Source: Nephrotoma appendiculata
Taxonomy: Eukaryota > Arthropoda > Insecta > Diptera > Tipulidae
Direction of reading: 5' to 3'
Length of the DNA: 64,000 bases
Assembly (NCBI GenBank): GCA_947310385.1
Contig: OX371225.1
Location: 185,127,931 to 185,191,930 of the forward strand
The position numbers and the translations under genes are program-made. A model generated the notes under the pieces. The model saw only the letters and a program-made list of their open reading frames with translations. It did no database searches and was not told the origin of the DNA. Shown in pieces: positions 11,751 through 25,429 of this stretch; the first letter of the stretch is position 1; the number at the start of each line of letters is the position of its first letter.

Positions 11751-11979
11751 CACACATGGCCAAGCTTCACGTGCTTCACGACACGCGGAGCCGAATTCTA
11801 ACAATTTCTCGTTACTATGTAGAGCCAATTTAATCGAAGTTGCAATTTTCAATTAAGAGCACCAAATAATTTTAATGAATTATTAAATGTTATTTAATTT
11901 TTTATTTCTTTTCGAGAGCCGCATTCACTCTTTCAAAAAGCCACGTGCGGCTCGCGAGCCGCAATTTGGCCATGTGTGA
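11751..11979. mobile_element. hAT-type MITE
   Basis: About 229 bp, bounded by inverted termini cacacatggccaa (left) and ttggccatgtgtg (right). Subterminal GC-rich palindromic motifs are present, for example gcggctcgcgagccgc near 11947-11962, the style of terminus seen in many hAT elements. There is no coding capacity. The 8-bp flanks (attttatg and atagtact) do not match, so either the target duplication has decayed or my edges are off by a few bases. Confidence 0.6.
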
Positions 11980-13304
11980 TAGTACTTTTAATGGTTCATT
12001 TCAAATATCTTTTTGATTCCTCTAGAATCAAAACTATCATTATCCAAATTTACCGAATTTGATCTCTTTTGCATCCCGCCTCTATGGTGATTACAACGTG
12101 GTTTCTCCCGATCCAAACGCCAAAGATTCTTCAGTCTTCGGTGCTAATAAAACCAGAAAAAAATACTTCGGTTTTAATATTTTTTTTACACTCACAATAT
12201 ATTATAAAAATAAAAATATACGATATTTAAATTTGGAGTCAAAACCAACTTTATCCTAAGCGTTTGGAACCATAGCTCCATACCATTATCCAACATTTAA
12301 GTAAGAGCTTTTAAATTTGAAATTGTTTTATAAATTACTTTTTTTTTGTTTTAGATTCATTTCTAATCGCCAAGTGATTTCATTAACATAAACTACTTTG
12401 TAGGTTCCAATGATACAAACGGTCAGAACAGTTATTGATCGTTTCCCAAAAAATTAATTTTTGGATAGTGTTAGTTTGATTCAAGATTCCTCATTTTGTT
12501 ACTCTTATCTATGTTTGTTATTGTTACGTCAACGTGTTCCATTATTTAAAAAAGATCTACGTTTAAAATTTTATCATTAGAGGGTACTACAAAAATTCGA
12601 AGGAGATGAGTACATAATCCGGCATTTCTCGTGTGCAAGCGTTGAATAATATTATTGAACTGAGAAATACGAAATATGGAAACCTTTTCCTATTTGTGAC
12701 ATTACAGAAAATACAGACTTTAGAGTGAACATCACCTTTCTAACCAACTATTATTAATAAAGGAAAAAAAATCCTTAAAGTAAGGATTCCTAGTCAGTTG
12801 ATCACCAAATCAAGTCTTAAGTAATTTCACTTATTTTAATATTTATGTGATAATCGAATGTTCAATTTATCTGTCCCGCGACAGGCTATCATGTGTCCTG
12901 AAAAGTTCCAGTACTTCATTATCAAGTATAAAAATTCAAAACTCAAAAAACTAGGCTTTCCAGTCATGATTTCAACCTAGAATTTTGAATGCAGCTAGGG
13001 TAGTTGATGTAACATGGTAATCTAACCTAAAAAAATTAAAATTAAAATTAGTTTTTTATTCAGTGTTTAGAAAGAGTAAGTATACTCACACCAAATCATT
13101 CGCGGATTTCATCCATAATAATTTCGGCCAAATTGATGATAGTGAAGTATTTCCTAAACATTCCTAAAAATTTAAATCAGCTATTTTTTGTTTCAATGTA
13201 TGTGTAAAACTTCGTATAAACGAGTAAATTATAATTTATAAAAAAAATGATGTAAATAAGTTTACAATAATGCTTTAAATGATTTTTATAATAAAGAAAA
13301 TCCT
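11980..13304. other. No gene seen
   Basis: AT-rich sequence. The frame at 12059-12259 has no recognisable domain. Confidence 0.45.
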
Positions 13305-13397
13305 TTAAACCCCCACCAAATACTAGGTGTAATTTCGGGTTAATAAAGAATTAATCTAACCGAAAATCATCACCCCTTGAAAAGTTATAGGGACTAA

Positions 13398-13494
13398 GGG
13401 TGTTTAGTAAGCTCAATGGTACATGGACAATTTTATGGAAAATAGCTTACAGCGTACATTTATCGTGTTGGGAATTGAGCATACTAAACACCCT
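13398..13494. mobile_element. Nested MITE, about 97 bp
   Basis: A short element with termini gggtgtttagtaagctcaat and attgagcatactaaacaccc sits inside the left terminal repeat of the 3.3-kb element and splits it cleanly, since the right terminal repeat lacks it at that point. Flanking bases are ctaa and ttaa. The GGG start and 3-bp A/T flank would fit a PIF/Harbinger-type MITE, but that is inference. A partial second copy lies at 16655-16733. Confidence 0.65.
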
Positions 13495-14544
13495 TAAACC
13501 TCGTTCTCATTAGTTAAGTTAGTTGATTTCAAGTACTTGAATTCAAGTAACTTGAATCTACTTGACCAACATGAACGTGGTATTTTACTTGAATTCAAGT
13601 ATCAAGTGAAGTAGAGACCCTTTCAACTTTTGTATTCAAGTTTAGCCGTTTGAGATGAGCTTCATTATACAATTTAGTAGTGTGGAAAGAACTTTATAAA
13701 AAAGTGAGGTTAAAATTGAAGACAAAAATTAAGTGGAGTTGTACAGAAATTATACATTTTTTGAAAATTTACCAACTGTGAAGTGATGTTCTGTGGAACA
13801 TCGATTTAACCAAAATGCCCGAGTGAAAATTTTAAAAATTTATTAACTAAAATGAACGAGAAAGGGCTAAACTCGAATATGGATTATTGGCGTGCTGGCT
13901 CTAGAGTTGGTGTATTACTTCGAATATTGTTGTTGTTGGTTAAGTAATCAGCATAAAATGATTTTAATGCGGTTAGTTTAAATTCGAGATATTTTTGTTT
14001 TTCTTCCGTCTACATCATTTTCGAAGTGGTTGTTATGCTGACACAACGATTCAGATATTTCTTATTCTTTGCGGTGTAGGAAATTTTCAATTGCTCTGTT
14101 TTTATTCGATGTTACTGGATTGCTTTATTAATTGAGTTTATTTAATTTTCTTGTTCCAACTTGATTTTATCAAATTGCTAGAAAAAGTTATGTAGTATAC
14201 GACATGCCTTATGCAGTTGTCGTGCCATTATCTAACAGGTTTTTCTTGTTGATCCTTTTCTGTTCAAAAATTTATCTATGTGTGGGGATTTCGTTAATTA
14301 GCTCTAACAAGTTAATAGAAGGTGGAACAAAGTTATCTATTAACGGCGTTCTTTCAGTAACCAGACATACAATGTGAACGACCCTTCGCAGATATTCGTT
14401 ATCATATAAGTTGTCTGCGACTGATGTTCTTCATTTTTCTCCATACATATTAATTTGGGAATCGTTTGCAAAATACAAAACAATTGACGAACTGGGGTAC
14501 AGCTTTCGTTACTTCTTATAGAAGGAATTACAAACACACCAACG

Positions 14545-14665
14545 GTATCAGCAATCAGTATTCACACATTTTGTGATGTCAGCAAATCGCCTTACGCAGC
14601 TGTGCTCTACGCAACAATCTAGATCGAGCAAGGATTAAATCATATTAAAGAAAACCCCACTAAAG
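14545..14665 (+). pseudogene. RNase H-like scrap, possible BEL/Pao pol fragment
   Basis: A short frame reads SAISIHTFCDVSKSPYAAVL followed by YATI and a stop. The motif HxFCDxSxxxYAAVLY resembles the start of the RNase H segment in BEL/Pao-type retrotransposon polyproteins. Nothing before or after is convincing, although ENPTKASKFLIVRRRFQLIK follows in the same frame. The minus-strand frame at 14340-14537 is not recognised. Low confidence. Confidence 0.33.
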
Positions 14666-15391
14666 CAAGTAAGTTTTTAATTGTAAGACGGCGGTTTCAA
14701 TTGATCAAGAGCACCGCTGATAACTGCCCACAAGGATCCAAATATATTATTGGGCTTACGATGTAAATTTAATGGAAAACCTCTTAATGATGGGGTTCCA
14801 TCCAGCAGCAGAAGTAATTGCTACATGGTTGCAGAAAATATAACATGGGGTTTGACATTTAAAATAAAGCCATTATTTCGGAAACTTTAATAGAGTTTAT
14901 ACCACTTTATAAATGAGCTTATAAGCTCAAGATGTGGTTGAACTCTACTCGAAATTGTAAAATGTAAATTAATAAATAAATAAATAAAATAAAATAAATA
15001 AGCTTGCCCAGGCTTGGAACTATAAGGGAAGCAGTCAAACCGCCTTACCCAGCGGACCGTTGATGTATTCAACCTGGAAATCAAATCAATCTTGCTAAGG
15101 ATAGATTCCAACATTTGAATTGGCTGACGAGGTCAACCACGATGATGGACTATGATCGCCAAACGCATCTCCTACATAATAAACTTGCGGAAATTGCATT
15201 TTCAGATTTCAAAAGGGGAAATGTAATATGTAGTCTAGAACGGGAAACACTTCAGTTATAGTGTACAATCTGATTAATAAAATCACCAATATTTTCAAAT
15301 TATAAGAAACTGTCGATTACGTTCTTCGTTCTCTTAATAATAATTGTAGAACTTTAAAAGTGAAAATACAAACCAAGGCAATCACGAGGTT

Positions 15392-15467
15392 AAATATCGA
15401 ACTTATTATCCACCAACTTCTAATTAATTACGTTTTAATTAGAAGTTGTTTAATAAGTTCAATATTT
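15392..15467. repeat. Hairpin-forming inverted repeat
   Basis: Inner arms aacttctaattaa (15415-15427) and ttaattagaagtt (15435-15447) are perfect. Outer arms gaacttatta (15399-15408) and taataagttc (15451-15460) are also perfect, separated from the inner ones by a small bulge. The stem is therefore over 23 bp with a 7-nt loop, inside the 3.3-kb TIR element. Confidence 0.7.
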
Positions 15468-16654
15468 ATTTAGGTTGAACTTTGCGGAACCCATCTAAAC
15501 ATCCAGACATCTTATCCAATCAAAGTCGAGTGGCAATGTTGATTACCCATCACATAAATAATGAAAATCAACAAATGATACCTACTAACAAACCTGGATT
15601 GCCAAAACTTATTAAAAACGACAAATAACAAAATTTTTCTGCGTGTGTGCAATCCAGGGCATATTTAGCCAAGTATGCAAGGTATGAGCACGGCCGTACT
15701 CACACCGAAGAGTGCACGGTAACAAAAATTGCGGTCGATCTTAAAAATTAAATTTTTCGCAATTCCTAAAAAAATGTGAGTGAGTAAGTGCAGAAGATTT
15801 TGCATCTTTGTAACCAACGGATGAAATTGACTTAAGCCATCACACCCTAAACGTTATTGATATTGTCCCTACCCATTTCTTCACTCTTTGCGGCTTTGAT
15901 TCTCGTATCTCAATTGGGGAGGGATTAGTCGTGAGGTTTGGAGTGATAAGAAGGAACCTAGATTACAGCAAATTTCAAATAAAATTGGACACAAGAAAAC
16001 ATTTAGAGGCCACATAAAACACGGGTGCAAAAACTCCGTACCGAACTACCTACCATACCTAACTACTTACCCAAGAGAAAGTGTAGATTTCAAAGTTTCA
16101 GTCTCTACTGTCCAGATAGATTGAGTGATCGGAATGAAACTTCATGCATAAGCTTTATTAGTAAGTAGAGAGATCTCAGTGACTTGTAAAAGAAATTGGT
16201 CCACCGGAAGTGGATACTTCCATACGAACTTTTTCGTTTTTTGCAAATATTTTGAAAAGTATATCATTTACAAGAAAAATGATTATAAACTAAAAAATTG
16301 TAAATTAATTTTTGTAACAATGCTGTTCTAAATCAATTTGCCAAAATTTAAGCAGAAGTGACGGTTTTTGACAAGCAACCATTTTCAAACGAAAATCTGC
16401 CCTGTAAAGACCAGGTGGACTGATTAATTGGGATAAAAATTTATATCTAAGCTTTTTCCAAAAACTGGGAAACCAATGAATTTTGGTCCGAAATCGGAAT
16501 ACAAGTTACTTGAATTAAAATACTTGAAATCAAGAAACTTGACTTATCAGAACGAGGCTTTAGCCCCTATAACTTTCAAAAGATGATGATTTTCGGTTAG
16601 ATTGAATCTTTAATAACCCGAAAGCACACTTAGTATTTTGTGGGAGTTTTTCTG

Positions 16655-16820
16655 TGACATGGGAAAATTTCATGGAAAATCGCTTACAACGTACATTTTT
16701 CATGTTGGGAATTGAGCATACTAAACACCCTTAGCTCCTATAAGCTCCTATAACTTTTCAAGAGATGATGATTTTCGGTTAGTTTGGGTCTATATTAACC
16801 CAAATTTACTTTAGTATATA
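16655..16820. repeat. Second MITE copy plus duplicated terminus of the 3.3-kb element
   Basis: 16655-16733 matches most of the nested MITE (cgcttacaacgtacattttt, then ttgggaattgagcatactaa). 16740-16820 then repeats the terminal sequence of the large element (ctataacttttcaagagatg, atgattttcggttag) in the same orientation as the terminus ending at 16650. The Tigger element begins immediately after, at 16821. Confidence 0.62.
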
Positions 16821-17379
16821 CAACCATCCCTCGATTTGCACGGTACTCGATTTACGCGATTTCGCTTTTATACGGTTAACAAAATTAAAAAAAAAATTGT
16901 AATTTTAAAAAGGTACTAATATTTCGACATTATTCGATGTGCTTTAAATGCTATCATTTCATTTTTGTATTTTACGCCATAAGACGCACTCAGGAAATGT
17001 CAAGATCGAAAATGGTTGAAATGGAGAATTCCCTTTAGTTGTGTTGTTTTATTCATATGAACTTGAACGTTTTTAACTTTAGTAACATACAATTTTTATA
17101 GACCTACCATGCCCACAACTGGAAAGAATACGAATCTTTCTAAATGGCATGTAATTTCGTTAGAATCCAAAATCAAGATTTTAGATATGTAGTTTGAAAT
17201 CGGGACAGTGATGAACTCTTATGGAGATTATTGTTTCAACTAATAAACGGGATCATATTATGAACGCCGAAAAAAATTCAAAAAACGGCATACTTACATA
17301 ATCTTCAACAAAAAGGTGAAAGTGCGCCCGGTGATGAAAAAGGCGCCGTAAAGAGATCAAGATAATTTTTACGAGCCTG

Positions 17380-17745
17380 ATCACTTATTTAATGTAGATG
17401 GAACCGGAATGCTTTGGAAGAAAATGCCCAAATGAACTTACATCGGAATCGAATGTTAAAAAATGAAAAGCTGAAAGCTCAAAAATCACGAGCGATGAAA
17501 GGCGTTAACATAAAAAATTTACCAGTCCATTGGCGGACAAATAAAAAAGGTTGGATGACTTGCACTTTATTTGAAGGTTGGTTTCATCAGTGCTTCGTTC
17601 CCGAAGTGAAAAGCTATTTGAAAAGGAATTTTGAGTTTAAAGTGCTATAAATTTACGGCATCCAAACGTTAAAATTGAGTTTTTATTGACCAACACAGCA
17701 TCAATGATCCAACCTCAAGACCGGGGCATAATTTATACTTTTAAG
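17380..17745 (+). pseudogene. Tigger transposase, DDE core (broken)
   Basis: The frame LFNVDGTGMLWKKMPK holds the first catalytic Asp (17397-17399); the family form is VDETGL, so the Glu is lost. After a stop and shift the matching blocks are IKNLPVHWRTNKKGWMT and LFEGWFHQCFVPEV, with the WRSNKKAWM..F.DWF core of Tigger proteins. Then, after another shift, LTNTASMIQPQDRGIIYTFK (family form NTTSLLQPMDQG) holds the third catalytic position. The segment that should carry LLLDNAPGH, with the second Asp, is missing between about 17650 and 17680. Such proteins cut and paste the element at TA sites. Non-functional. Confidence 0.75.
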
Positions 17746-18250
17746 GCATTCTATATTATAGTTTTTGAAGTCAACTTCAATTTTTTACAATTCAACCTCA
17801 ATTTTGTATACTTCATTGTCAATTTTTCTAAGTCAAGCTCAATTTTTTGCAAAGCAAATTCGTGTTTTTTCAAACTAACTTCAATTAAATGCAGAGCAAA
17901 TTCAAGTTTTAATATTTCAAATTCGTAAATTTTTTGCAACTTTTTGCAAAACAAATTAAGTGCTCCCAATTATTAACCGATTATGATGGGATTGGTTATG
18001 TTGGATGGAAATGGGATTATTAAATGATTTTTGGAGGAAATTTTGGAATATGGCCACCTGAGACGGTACTTGATCAATTCTTAACGGATTATGATGGGAT
18101 TGGGTATGCTGGATGGAAATGGGATTCTTAAATGATTTTTGGAGGAAATTCTGGAATATGGCCAATTGGGACGGAACTCGATCAATTCCTAAGAATTGAT
18201 CGAGTTCCGTCCCAGGTAAAATAAAAAATACAACTCTTAATGCATGCTGA
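17745..18250. repeat. Insertion in Tigger: heptad-like ORF, 108-bp tandem repeat, perfect hairpin
   Basis: This block separates the Tigger core from its C-terminus. On the minus strand, 17751-17969 encodes a 72-residue frame rich in Leu, Lys and Glu in roughly seven-residue steps (KLEFALHLIEVSLKKHEFAL), like a coiled coil. Next come two units of a 108-bp tandem repeat, 17973-18080 and 18081-18188 (shared core gattatgatgggattggg, then aatgatttttggaggaaatt). It ends with a perfect 21-bp inverted repeat, 18168-18188 and 18193-18213, with a CTAA loop. The origin of the block is unknown. Confidence 0.7.
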
Positions 18251-18253
18251 AAC

Positions 18254-18640
18254 ATCATCTGAATGAATCAGAAAAATACTGTGCGGTCAACCGAAATGCT
18301 GCATTCAAACATCGTCGATCTAGCACATGCTCTTGGAGACAGATTCAAAGATTTTGGTATTACCGAAGTTAGAGGTATTGTTTGAAGATAAGGAAATCTC
18401 GAATGCCGATCTCCTAGAATTAGTAGAGGTGTCTGATGATATAGTAGACATTAATTCCGAAAGCGAAGAAATCGTTAACCAATTTACACCAAAACTAATT
18501 GGAGAGGATCCGCAGTTAGGCAGAAGTTTGCAAACGTCCTTTATGAACATAGATCCTGCTGATACAGACCGAGCACTAAAATTTCAAAGAACAATTATAA
18601 ATGTACTCATGCAATGCTTAATTCTGAAACCGATAAAGTA
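18254..18640 (+). pseudogene. Tigger transposase, C-terminal part
   Basis: After a short piece reading NIVDLAHALGDRFKDFGI, the frame at 18327-18638 continues with EISNADLLELVEVSDDI and, near the end, DTDRALKFQRTIINVL. Acidic tails of this sort (an L-N/D-D/E-L-E-L block, then a basic helix after D-ERS-KF-R) are typical of Tigger proteins. One frameshift separates the two pieces. Assignment depends on position inside the Tigger TIRs as much as on sequence. Confidence 0.6.
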
Positions 18641-18820
18641 ATCTGGACAACATAAATCACCGCCATTGATACAATGTCTATCAATGATTTCGATAGTGAT
18701 GTAATAAATGCGCCAAAGAAAACTCCTGGCGTTCGGATGCGGGGATTTAATTTAAATTTAATTTTAATGGTTTTAATTTATGTAACGTGAATTTTTTTTA
18801 TTTAAATATTAAGCAGAATG

Positions 18821-19100
18821 ATTTTTTTTGTTAATCTTTGCACTCTTTCGCAGATCTCTTTTTCACGTCCTTACCTTATGCAGTCGCTTGGCAAATCGAG
18901 GACGTACGGCTAAAGAGCCGATTTTCGTAATCATCTGTACATTGCATAACTCCAAGTCAGCTTATTGTACTGTCATGGAAGATGGGTCGGTCCATGAGTT
19001 CTACACTCCAACAGGGGGCCATATAGTTGTGTTCATTTTGGTCATAGATCGTAATCTGATGATGAAAGATTCCTTTTGCATTCTGCCCTTAAAAACGTGA
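18821..19100 (-). repeat. tRNA-derived SINE, copy b (tail type alpha)
   Basis: On the minus strand the shared body (gacccatcttccatgacagt, near 18975) is followed by the alpha tail (tagccgtacgtcctcgattt, near 18905) and an A-rich end at about 18822. The 5' tRNA head is lost or very decayed. It sits between the Tigger coding part and the right Tigger terminus and so inserted later than Tigger. Confidence 0.68.
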
Positions 19101-19301
19101 AAAGTTTCTGTATCTTTTGGTTGCAGTTTGATTTGTTTTACATAGTTCGAGAGAACACATTTATGCGTATGTATTTCTAATTTCTAAGTGTGGTGGAACC
19201 TATCTACTTTTTTAATGTGAATACTTTGTCTCATTTTACACGATTTCGATTTACACGATTATACGTAGAACGTATCTACCGTGTAAATCGAGGGATGAGT
19301 G

Positions 19302-19900
19302 TACTGATTATAAGATTTTTTTAAAATTATAATTTCCATTTTTTAAAGTTATTGAATAAAAGGAAATTACTAAAATAAAATCAGCAAATTCACATAAACA
19401 AGTTAAATTTTATCTTTATCGTTTAATACGAATAAAGTATATTACACTCACTTATATAAAGATATTTAGGATTTAACAAAATATTTACAATTGTGTACAC
19501 AAGCGTGAAGTTTTTCCTAAACCTTCCTAATTTTAATTGTTAGGATAGTTAGTTTAGGAAATAGTTCACGAAAATCCAAATTGAGGGTAACATTTTAAAA
19601 TCTACAGGTTCTCCTCTAAATCGAAACCATTGGGTCCTCCAAGCCAAATTGTTACTATTCCTGTAATTACGGCAAAATTACCTATTACGCATTATTAGCT
19701 TCGGCCAACAGGTTGTAAAAAATTCATGTAGTTTCGGTAGACTAATCGCAAATCTGTTCGGTAAGATTGAACTATTAAACCTTTGTAAACAGGCTTACAC
19801 CAACTCTAAGTAGAGGAAAATAATATTCGATTCTATCGCAACAAGAGAAATGAATAAATTTAGTAAATTTTTTTGATTGGAATCCCTTTTAAATTCTCTA
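19302..19900. other. No gene seen
   Basis: AT-rich sequence with no supported feature. Confidence 0.45.
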
Positions 19901-20240
19901 ATATCATTTTCTGTGACAGCAAAATATTGATCCCGATGACGTCATTTTTGATCCAACATGGCTTCTTGTTTACATTTTTTGTCTTTTTATTTTTTGATCC
20001 CGGATCATTTAAAAAATCCAAAAAATTTGTTGGATTTTTTTGACGTTTACTCACACAATATCACAATATGTGTGAGTAAACGTTAAAAAAAATCAAACAA
20101 ATTTTTTGGATTTTTTAATTGATCCGAGATCAAAAAATAAAAAGACAAAAAATGTAAACAAGAAGCCTTGTTGGATCAAAAATTACGTCATACTATTGAT
20201 CCGAACGAAATCAATATTTTGCTGTCACAGAAAGTGATAT
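19901..20240. mobile_element. 340-bp palindromic foldback element
   Basis: Arms of about 155 bp pair from the ends (tatcattttctgtgacagca and tgctgtcacagaaagtgata) to the centre (cgtttactcacac and gtgtgagtaaacg, loop 20057-20069). Near-perfect segments include ggcttcttgtttacattttt and tgtctttttattttttgatc. The only sizeable frame (19860-20054) is a shadow of one arm. This is a non-autonomous hairpin element of unknown family. Confidence 0.82.
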
Positions 20241-23299
<3,059 letters not shown>

Positions 23300-24290
23300 T
23301 GCTACATCAATGAAGTGATTTTTTTCGCCCTCCACAATTAAAGTTTATAATCTGGATTGGAGAGAGGAGCTCATATTTATCGGGTACGCGCAGATTTGAA
23401 TTATTTGCAGGAAGTGCGTGACCCATCGATGCAAACAAGTGGTAATCAGAAAGAGCCACGTCTGGTGAGTAATCCGCATGGGGCACAACTTCACAGCTTT
23501 CCAACGTGTCGATTCCAAAGTGTCGTGAATCGGGTTTGCCGTATGTGTTGAAGGCTGGCAGCGAACGATCCAAATCGCTCAATTGTTTTGGATAACGTTT
23601 AGTATTAACCACTTCCCCAGGTTTTAACAGCTCATAACAGACCACGCCCCTCTGGTCCCACCAAATACAGAGCATCGCCTTTCTGCCAAAGCGAATCGGC
23701 CTTGCGGTCGATGTAGATGGTGCGCCTGAGCTCGGTTCACCCATGATTTTTTGCGCTTAATATTCTCTAAATAAATCCACTTTTCAACCCCTTCCCTGTA
23801 ACTATACCATTCAAAAACGACTTCCTTTTGTAACGAACGACCATAATATCAAATGTGTTTTTCCGCTTTTCCATTTGCCCTTTTTTTCAACTCATGTAGT
23901 ACTAATCTACCGGTCTTCTGAATCTTTCCCATCTCTCGTAGCCGATTGGAAACAGCTTCTTGACTAACGTCATTTTCGTCCAATATTTCTTGCAATTCCA
24001 CATCTTCGTATTTTTTGAAGGTTTACACGTTCCTTGTTTGTAACATCGAAGTCACCTTTTTTGAAACGCCGGAACCATCGTGCACGGTATAATTCGTTAA
24101 TCGGTATAATTCAGCAGCAATTTTCTTCAAATGAAAACAAAAAATTAATGCTATCCGTGGAAAGAGCATACGTTCGATATAAATTTCGACATATTGAACA
24201 CAACACTATGCACACACTTTTCCAATTTATCATTCGTGCGCATCTGACACTTGTTGATGACACAACAAAATAGCGCAGTGTCAAATTTTT
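23300..24290 (-). pseudogene. Mos1-like mariner transposase, internally deleted
   Basis: Read on the minus strand, this is a mauritiana-type mariner. The N-terminal part has RYRARWFRRFKKGDFDVTNK (about 24050), then a stretch ending in VSQEAVSNRLREMGKIQKTG (about 23920), which closely follows the DNA-binding region of Mos1. The catalytic half gives ARPIRFGRKAMLCIWWDQRG (about 23690), ELLKPGEVVNTKRYPKQL, and, at about 23480, PHADYSPDVALSDYHLFASM with the third catalytic Asp. The HDNA segment with the second Asp is deleted between about 23570 and 23530, and several frameshifts separate the pieces. The protein would cut at TA sites; this copy is dead. No clear TIR was found. Confidence 0.82.
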
Positions 24291-24291
24291 A

Positions 24292-25427
24292 TAGCACAAA
24301 CTGCATTGGTACTGATACCATCTATGGTCTTTTGCCATTTATCAGGTAGATGATGAATGCCTTCGCGATAGAAACTTGGTGGTTTCAAAACAAAGTTGTC
24401 ATCCGACCAATATTACACATCGTCAACTTTCGTAAGCCGCTGTTCTTTCAAATATGATGACATCTATCTGAATATGTGGTAATCAGAGGAAGCCAAGTCT
24501 GGAGAATATGCCACAGGCTGTGAAACTTTCCAACCTAAGGAGAAAAGAGTTCCTTGGTAGATTTTGTTGTAGGTGGATGAGCGTTGTCATGCAATATCAC
24601 CTTCCGCCCTCCTTGGCCCGTATAAATGCTCTTTTTTCTGCAATTTGATCAATTGAGCGTGGTAACGTTGAGCTGTAACATTTTGACCAGGTTACAGAAA
24701 CTCGTACTAAATGAATCCTTTCCAATCCCACCATACACACAGTAACTATTTCTTGGCATGAATATTTATTTTTGCTACTGATGTTGATGGCTGCCCTGGA
24801 TCAACCCATGATATTCTACATTAAAGATTATCGTACAAATACCACTTGTCACCACCCGTAATGATTTTGTGCAAAAATTCTTCCTTTTGTACCGGGAAAG
24901 CAAATTCATAGAGATGTCAACTCTGTTTTTTTGTTTTCTTCGGTCAGTTTATGAGGAACCCATTTCCTACCTTCTATATTTTTCCCATTGCATGCAATCG
25001 AAGTGATATTGCTTGGTGACCAACTAGCTTACTGTTCTGGAAGTTCTTTTTGAGTTTGATACGGATTTTCATCCGGTTTTTCTTCTTCAAATTGTTTACT
25101 GCACCTAGACGTGGATCGTCCTCAAAATTACTATCACGAAATCTTGCAAACCACTTTTTTTATTGTTGAATGACTCACAGAATGTTCACCCAAAGTCGAA
25201 TTAATCAATTCCATAGCTTGAGCAAAATTTTTTTTTCCATTTAAAAACAGAAACATTCATCTCTTAAAATTGATGTACAAGAAACGACAGCTTGTATACG
25301 ACTGAAATTTATGTTATAAAAACAGCAATGACTAAGCTACATAGTTATATCCAAAATGGCGTGCAATGCGTTCAAGTATATTTTAATGGAACCAATTTCA
25401 GAACCGAGTTTCTATTTGCACACCTGA
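24292..25427 (-). pseudogene. Mariner (DD34D) transposase, near full length, frameshifted
   Basis: A second mariner of a different subfamily lies immediately beside the Mos1-like one. On the minus strand, in order: FAQAMELINSTLGEHSVSHS (about 25230), KWFARFRDSNFEDDPRLG (about 25150), HKIITGGDKWYLYDN with the first Asp (about 24850), VDPGQPSTSVAKINIHAKK, GRKVILHDNAHPPTTK with the second Asp (about 24590), VAYSPDLASSDYH with the third (about 24500), and the C-terminal FYREGIHHLPDKWQKTIDG (about 24350). All three acidic residues remain, but many stops and shifts intervene. The 5' terminus ctatttgcacacctga is followed by TA at 25428. The 3' terminus near tagcacaaactgcattgg is less certain. Confidence 0.78.
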
Positions 25428-25429
25428 TA

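Larger units (their letters stand above)
13305..16650. mobile_element. Large TIR element, about 3.3 kb, family unknown
   Basis: The left end (from about 13305) and the reverse complement of the right end (to about 16650) match over more than 100 bp once the nested MITE at 13398-13494 is removed. Shared phrases are ccaaatactaggtgt/caaaatactaagtgt, ttcgggtta, aatctaaccgaaaatcatca, gttataggg and cctcgttct, then a run of ttgaatt/caagta repeats (13540-13600 and 16500-16550). The ends can therefore pair over a long stem. The interior carries little coding sequence: one RNase H-like scrap at about 14545 and a 75-codon frame (14887-15114, minus) next to AAAT repeats, neither clearly belonging to the element. 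A second copy of the right terminus follows at 16740-16820. I cannot assign a superfamily. Confidence 0.6.
16821..19301 (+). mobile_element. Tigger/pogo-type DNA transposon
   Basis: The left terminus caaccatccctcgatttgca and the right terminus, reverse-complemented cactcatccctcgatttaca, match, and both are flanked by TA, the usual target of this superfamily. Subterminal tacacggt/accgtgta-type repeats occur at both ends. The 2.48-kb element contains a broken Tigger transposase (17380-17745 and 18254-18640), a foreign block with a 108-bp tandem repeat (17745-18250) and a SINE (18821-19100). Small MITEs with the same termini sit at 58308-58765. Confidence 0.78.

Noticed and set aside
18956..19100. 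Protein-coding exon from the frame at 18828-19100
   Set aside because: The sequence is a SINE copy shared with four other places in the window.
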